From positions 1 to 5,502 of the forward strand of contig CALCEB010000100.1 of the NCBI GenBank assembly GCA_937900045.1: DNA of 5,502 nt. Direction: 5' to 3'. This document shows positions 5,001-5,502 of this stretch, piece after piece. Position 1 is the stretch's first letter. Each line of letters begins with the position of its first letter. The notes beneath the pieces were generated by a model, which worked only from the letters and a program-made list of their open reading frames with translations, was not told the DNA's origin and did no database searches. A program made the position numbers and the translations under genes. The DNA is from an uncultured Acidobacteriota bacterium (GTDB lineage Bacteria; Acidobacteriota; Terriglobia; UBA7540).

Positions 5001-5502
5001 CGGGACCACTCCGGTCAGCGGCAATGTAACTTACACGCCGGCTGCGGGCTCAGCCAGCGCCTTCGCCCAGTTGCAGGCAACCCTTGCCACCGCCCTTCCG
5101 GCCACGGCGAATATCACCGCCGGCTACAGCGGCGATTCCAACTATCTGAAGTCGGCCTCACCTGCGGTCTTGGTCACCGTTGTCCCCGGCTTCAATTTGT
5201 CTGCCAGCCCCACGAATTTGACCATCACGGCCCCAGGCCAGTCCGCCACTTCCTCGCTCACCGTGACGCCCGGCGGCGGATTCACCGGCGCAATCAGCTT
5301 CAGTTGCTTGGTTCCGGTCACGATGAAGGAGTCCCATTGCTCGCTCAGCCCAAGCTCTTTGACTAAGAGCGGCAATACCACGCTCACCGTCACCACCACC
5401 GCAGCCAGCGGCGGGGCAGGTCCTTTCGGGAATGGGACCGGGACTTGGAATTGGTTCTTGTTAAGCGGGGCGGGCATTCTTTTCGGCTGGCTCCTTTTGG
5501 GC
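2083..5502 (+). CDS. S53 family (sedolisin/kumamolisin-type) peptidase with Ig-like repeats, 3'-partial
   Basis: This gene encodes an exported serine-carboxyl endopeptidase; 1140 codons are visible and the frame is open at the window edge. Residues 1-36 are a signal peptide (basic n-region, hydrophobic core about 18-32, cleavage after APA). Residues about 45-205 match the pro-kumamolisin activation domain, including the YHQWLTPAQFG stretch (112-122). The catalytic domain (about 245-705) has the whole active site: E317 and D321 in GETDLDME, the oxyanion-hole D403 in STGDNGS, and nucleophile S586 in GGTSAS. The calcium site is recognisable as FYDVITG (D641) and GYDLATGLG (D687), separated by a Gly/Ser-rich insert with C651 and C658. 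Twelve cysteines in this domain suggest disulfides. Three Ig-like domains of the Big_3/5 type follow (about 708-806, 809-930, 931-1034), each ending in a YAGD/YSGD-type motif, then a fourth beta domain (about 1036-1106) and a hydrophobic segment from about 1123 that is probably a membrane anchor. The frame is closed upstream by TAA at 2059. ATG 2083 is chosen because it follows a Shine-Dalgarno and includes the whole signal peptide. The enzyme is likely autoactivated at acid pH and degrades proteins outside the cell. The family call is firm; substrate and exact anchoring are inferred. Confidence 0.93.
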   Translation, partial: MAKRTGFERTGNSRLFRLLAAQTFAFVFLFPFKAPAQTSRVPPRITQAVDLQKLVTLHGNTHPLARPEFDRGAAPDSLPLDHMLLVLERGPEQELALSQLLDAQQEKSSASYHQWLTPAQFGQQFGPADSDIEAVSDWLTSQGFQIDRVATGRTVIEFSGTAGQVRQALHTEIHKYAVNGKVHWANASDPQIPAALSPVVAGVASLNNFRRKPLLHRIGTFSRSKATGEIRPLFTYTSTGQTFHALGPGDFSTIYNLQPLYQAGLNGAGQTIAIVAQSNVNIQDARDFRTLFGLPANDPQIILNGPDPGIVSGDEGETDLDMEWAGAVARNAALDVVVSETTETTAGIDLSALYVIDNNIAPVMSESYGGCESSLGIAGNTFYSTLWEQAAAQGITVLISTGDNGSAGCDGASGETAALNGLAVSGFASTPFDVAVGGTDFDDATTSSKYWSAKNNSLSQSSALSYIPEITWNDSCAQSGLKGCASVNSDGQDVVAGGGGPSTCGALTGTDPNATCVKGYSKPAWQTGTGVPNDGARDTPDVSMFAADGLNGSFYIICQADANQNTNSSCNLGAPYQDFQGVGGTSASTQVFAGIMALVNQKTSARQGNANYVLYKLAAQNGASCASNSGAVGNASCIFYDVITGNNSVACQSGTPNCGNSGTSGYGVLVAPGSPSTPAWTTAAGYDLATGLGTVNAANLVNNWSSVSFTPSTTTITNLSPTTLTHGQPVNVTIQVSAKSGTPTGAVSLLGGPSNASLGIADFTLTNGTASGATSLLPGGTYTVTAHYAGDGNYAASDSTPPIQVTVNKENSKIQVSILTTGLNGNITSNNATLLAYGSPYLLRSSVTNAAGNSCSSNQIPVTGCPTGSVTLTDSGKPLDLGTYTLNSLGNLEDQLIQLLPGAHILMAAYAGDNSFNASSSPQDAVTVTQAATGTSLTANPPTVQSGSTVTLTAVINTQSNGVAPSGTVQFLNGTTPVSGNVTYTPAAGSASAFAQLQATLATALPATANITAGYSGDSNYLKSASPAVLVTVVPGFNLSASPTNLTITAPGQSATSSLTVTPGGGFTGAISFSCLVPVTMKESHCSLSPSSLTKSGNTTLTVTTTAASGGAGPFGNGTGTWNWFLLSGAGILFGWLLLG

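Noticed and set aside
2914..5477. Minus-strand and other-frame open frames inside the S53 gene, for example 2914-3261, 3451-3852, 4137-4430 and 5142-5477
   Set aside because: All lie opposite or out of frame with a continuous 1140-codon frame carrying complete S53 active-site motifs; they are products of GC-rich codon use.

Overview
The window looks like a chromosomal piece of a member of the Acidobacteriota, or a close relative with the same cell-surface protein repertoire. This is an inference from two proteins. One is a small secreted protein with a PEP-CTERM sorting tail. The other is a large secreted S53 (sedolisin/kumamolisin-type) peptidase followed by a chain of bacterial Ig-like domains and a C-terminal hydrophobic segment. 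No rRNA, tRNA, CRISPR array, transposase or integrase gene is visible.

Layout. Positions 1-364 hold no convincing gene. They contain a short degenerate heptamer repeat (26-53) and a good Rho-independent terminator (291-340, minus strand) that serves the next gene. Positions 365-1144 (minus) encode the complete 259-residue PEP-CTERM protein, with a clear Shine-Dalgarno sequence. Positions 1145-2082 are a 938-base intergenic region between the two divergent genes. It has no credible gene but is full of inverted repeats: a perfect 44-bp inverted repeat with a 22-base spacer (1649-1758), several smaller perfect hairpins, and a helix-rich stretch at about 1860-2082 that may be a structured RNA or a remnant of a retroelement-type RNA. 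Positions 2083-5502 (plus) encode the S53 peptidase. It is open at the right edge after 1140 codons, so its C-terminus lies outside the window.

Function. Both proteins carry Sec-type signal peptides and C-terminal hydrophobic segments, so both genes concern the cell surface or the outside of the cell. The PEP-CTERM protein would be handled by an exosortase encoded elsewhere. The S53 enzyme would be exported as a zymogen, lose its pro-domain (typically at acid pH), and act as a serine-carboxyl endopeptidase held away from the membrane by an Ig-like stalk. Nothing shows that the two genes are co-regulated; they are divergent and far apart.

The parts least explained by known gene families are the intergenic inverted repeats and the helix-rich leader that runs right up to the ribosome-binding site of the peptidase gene.
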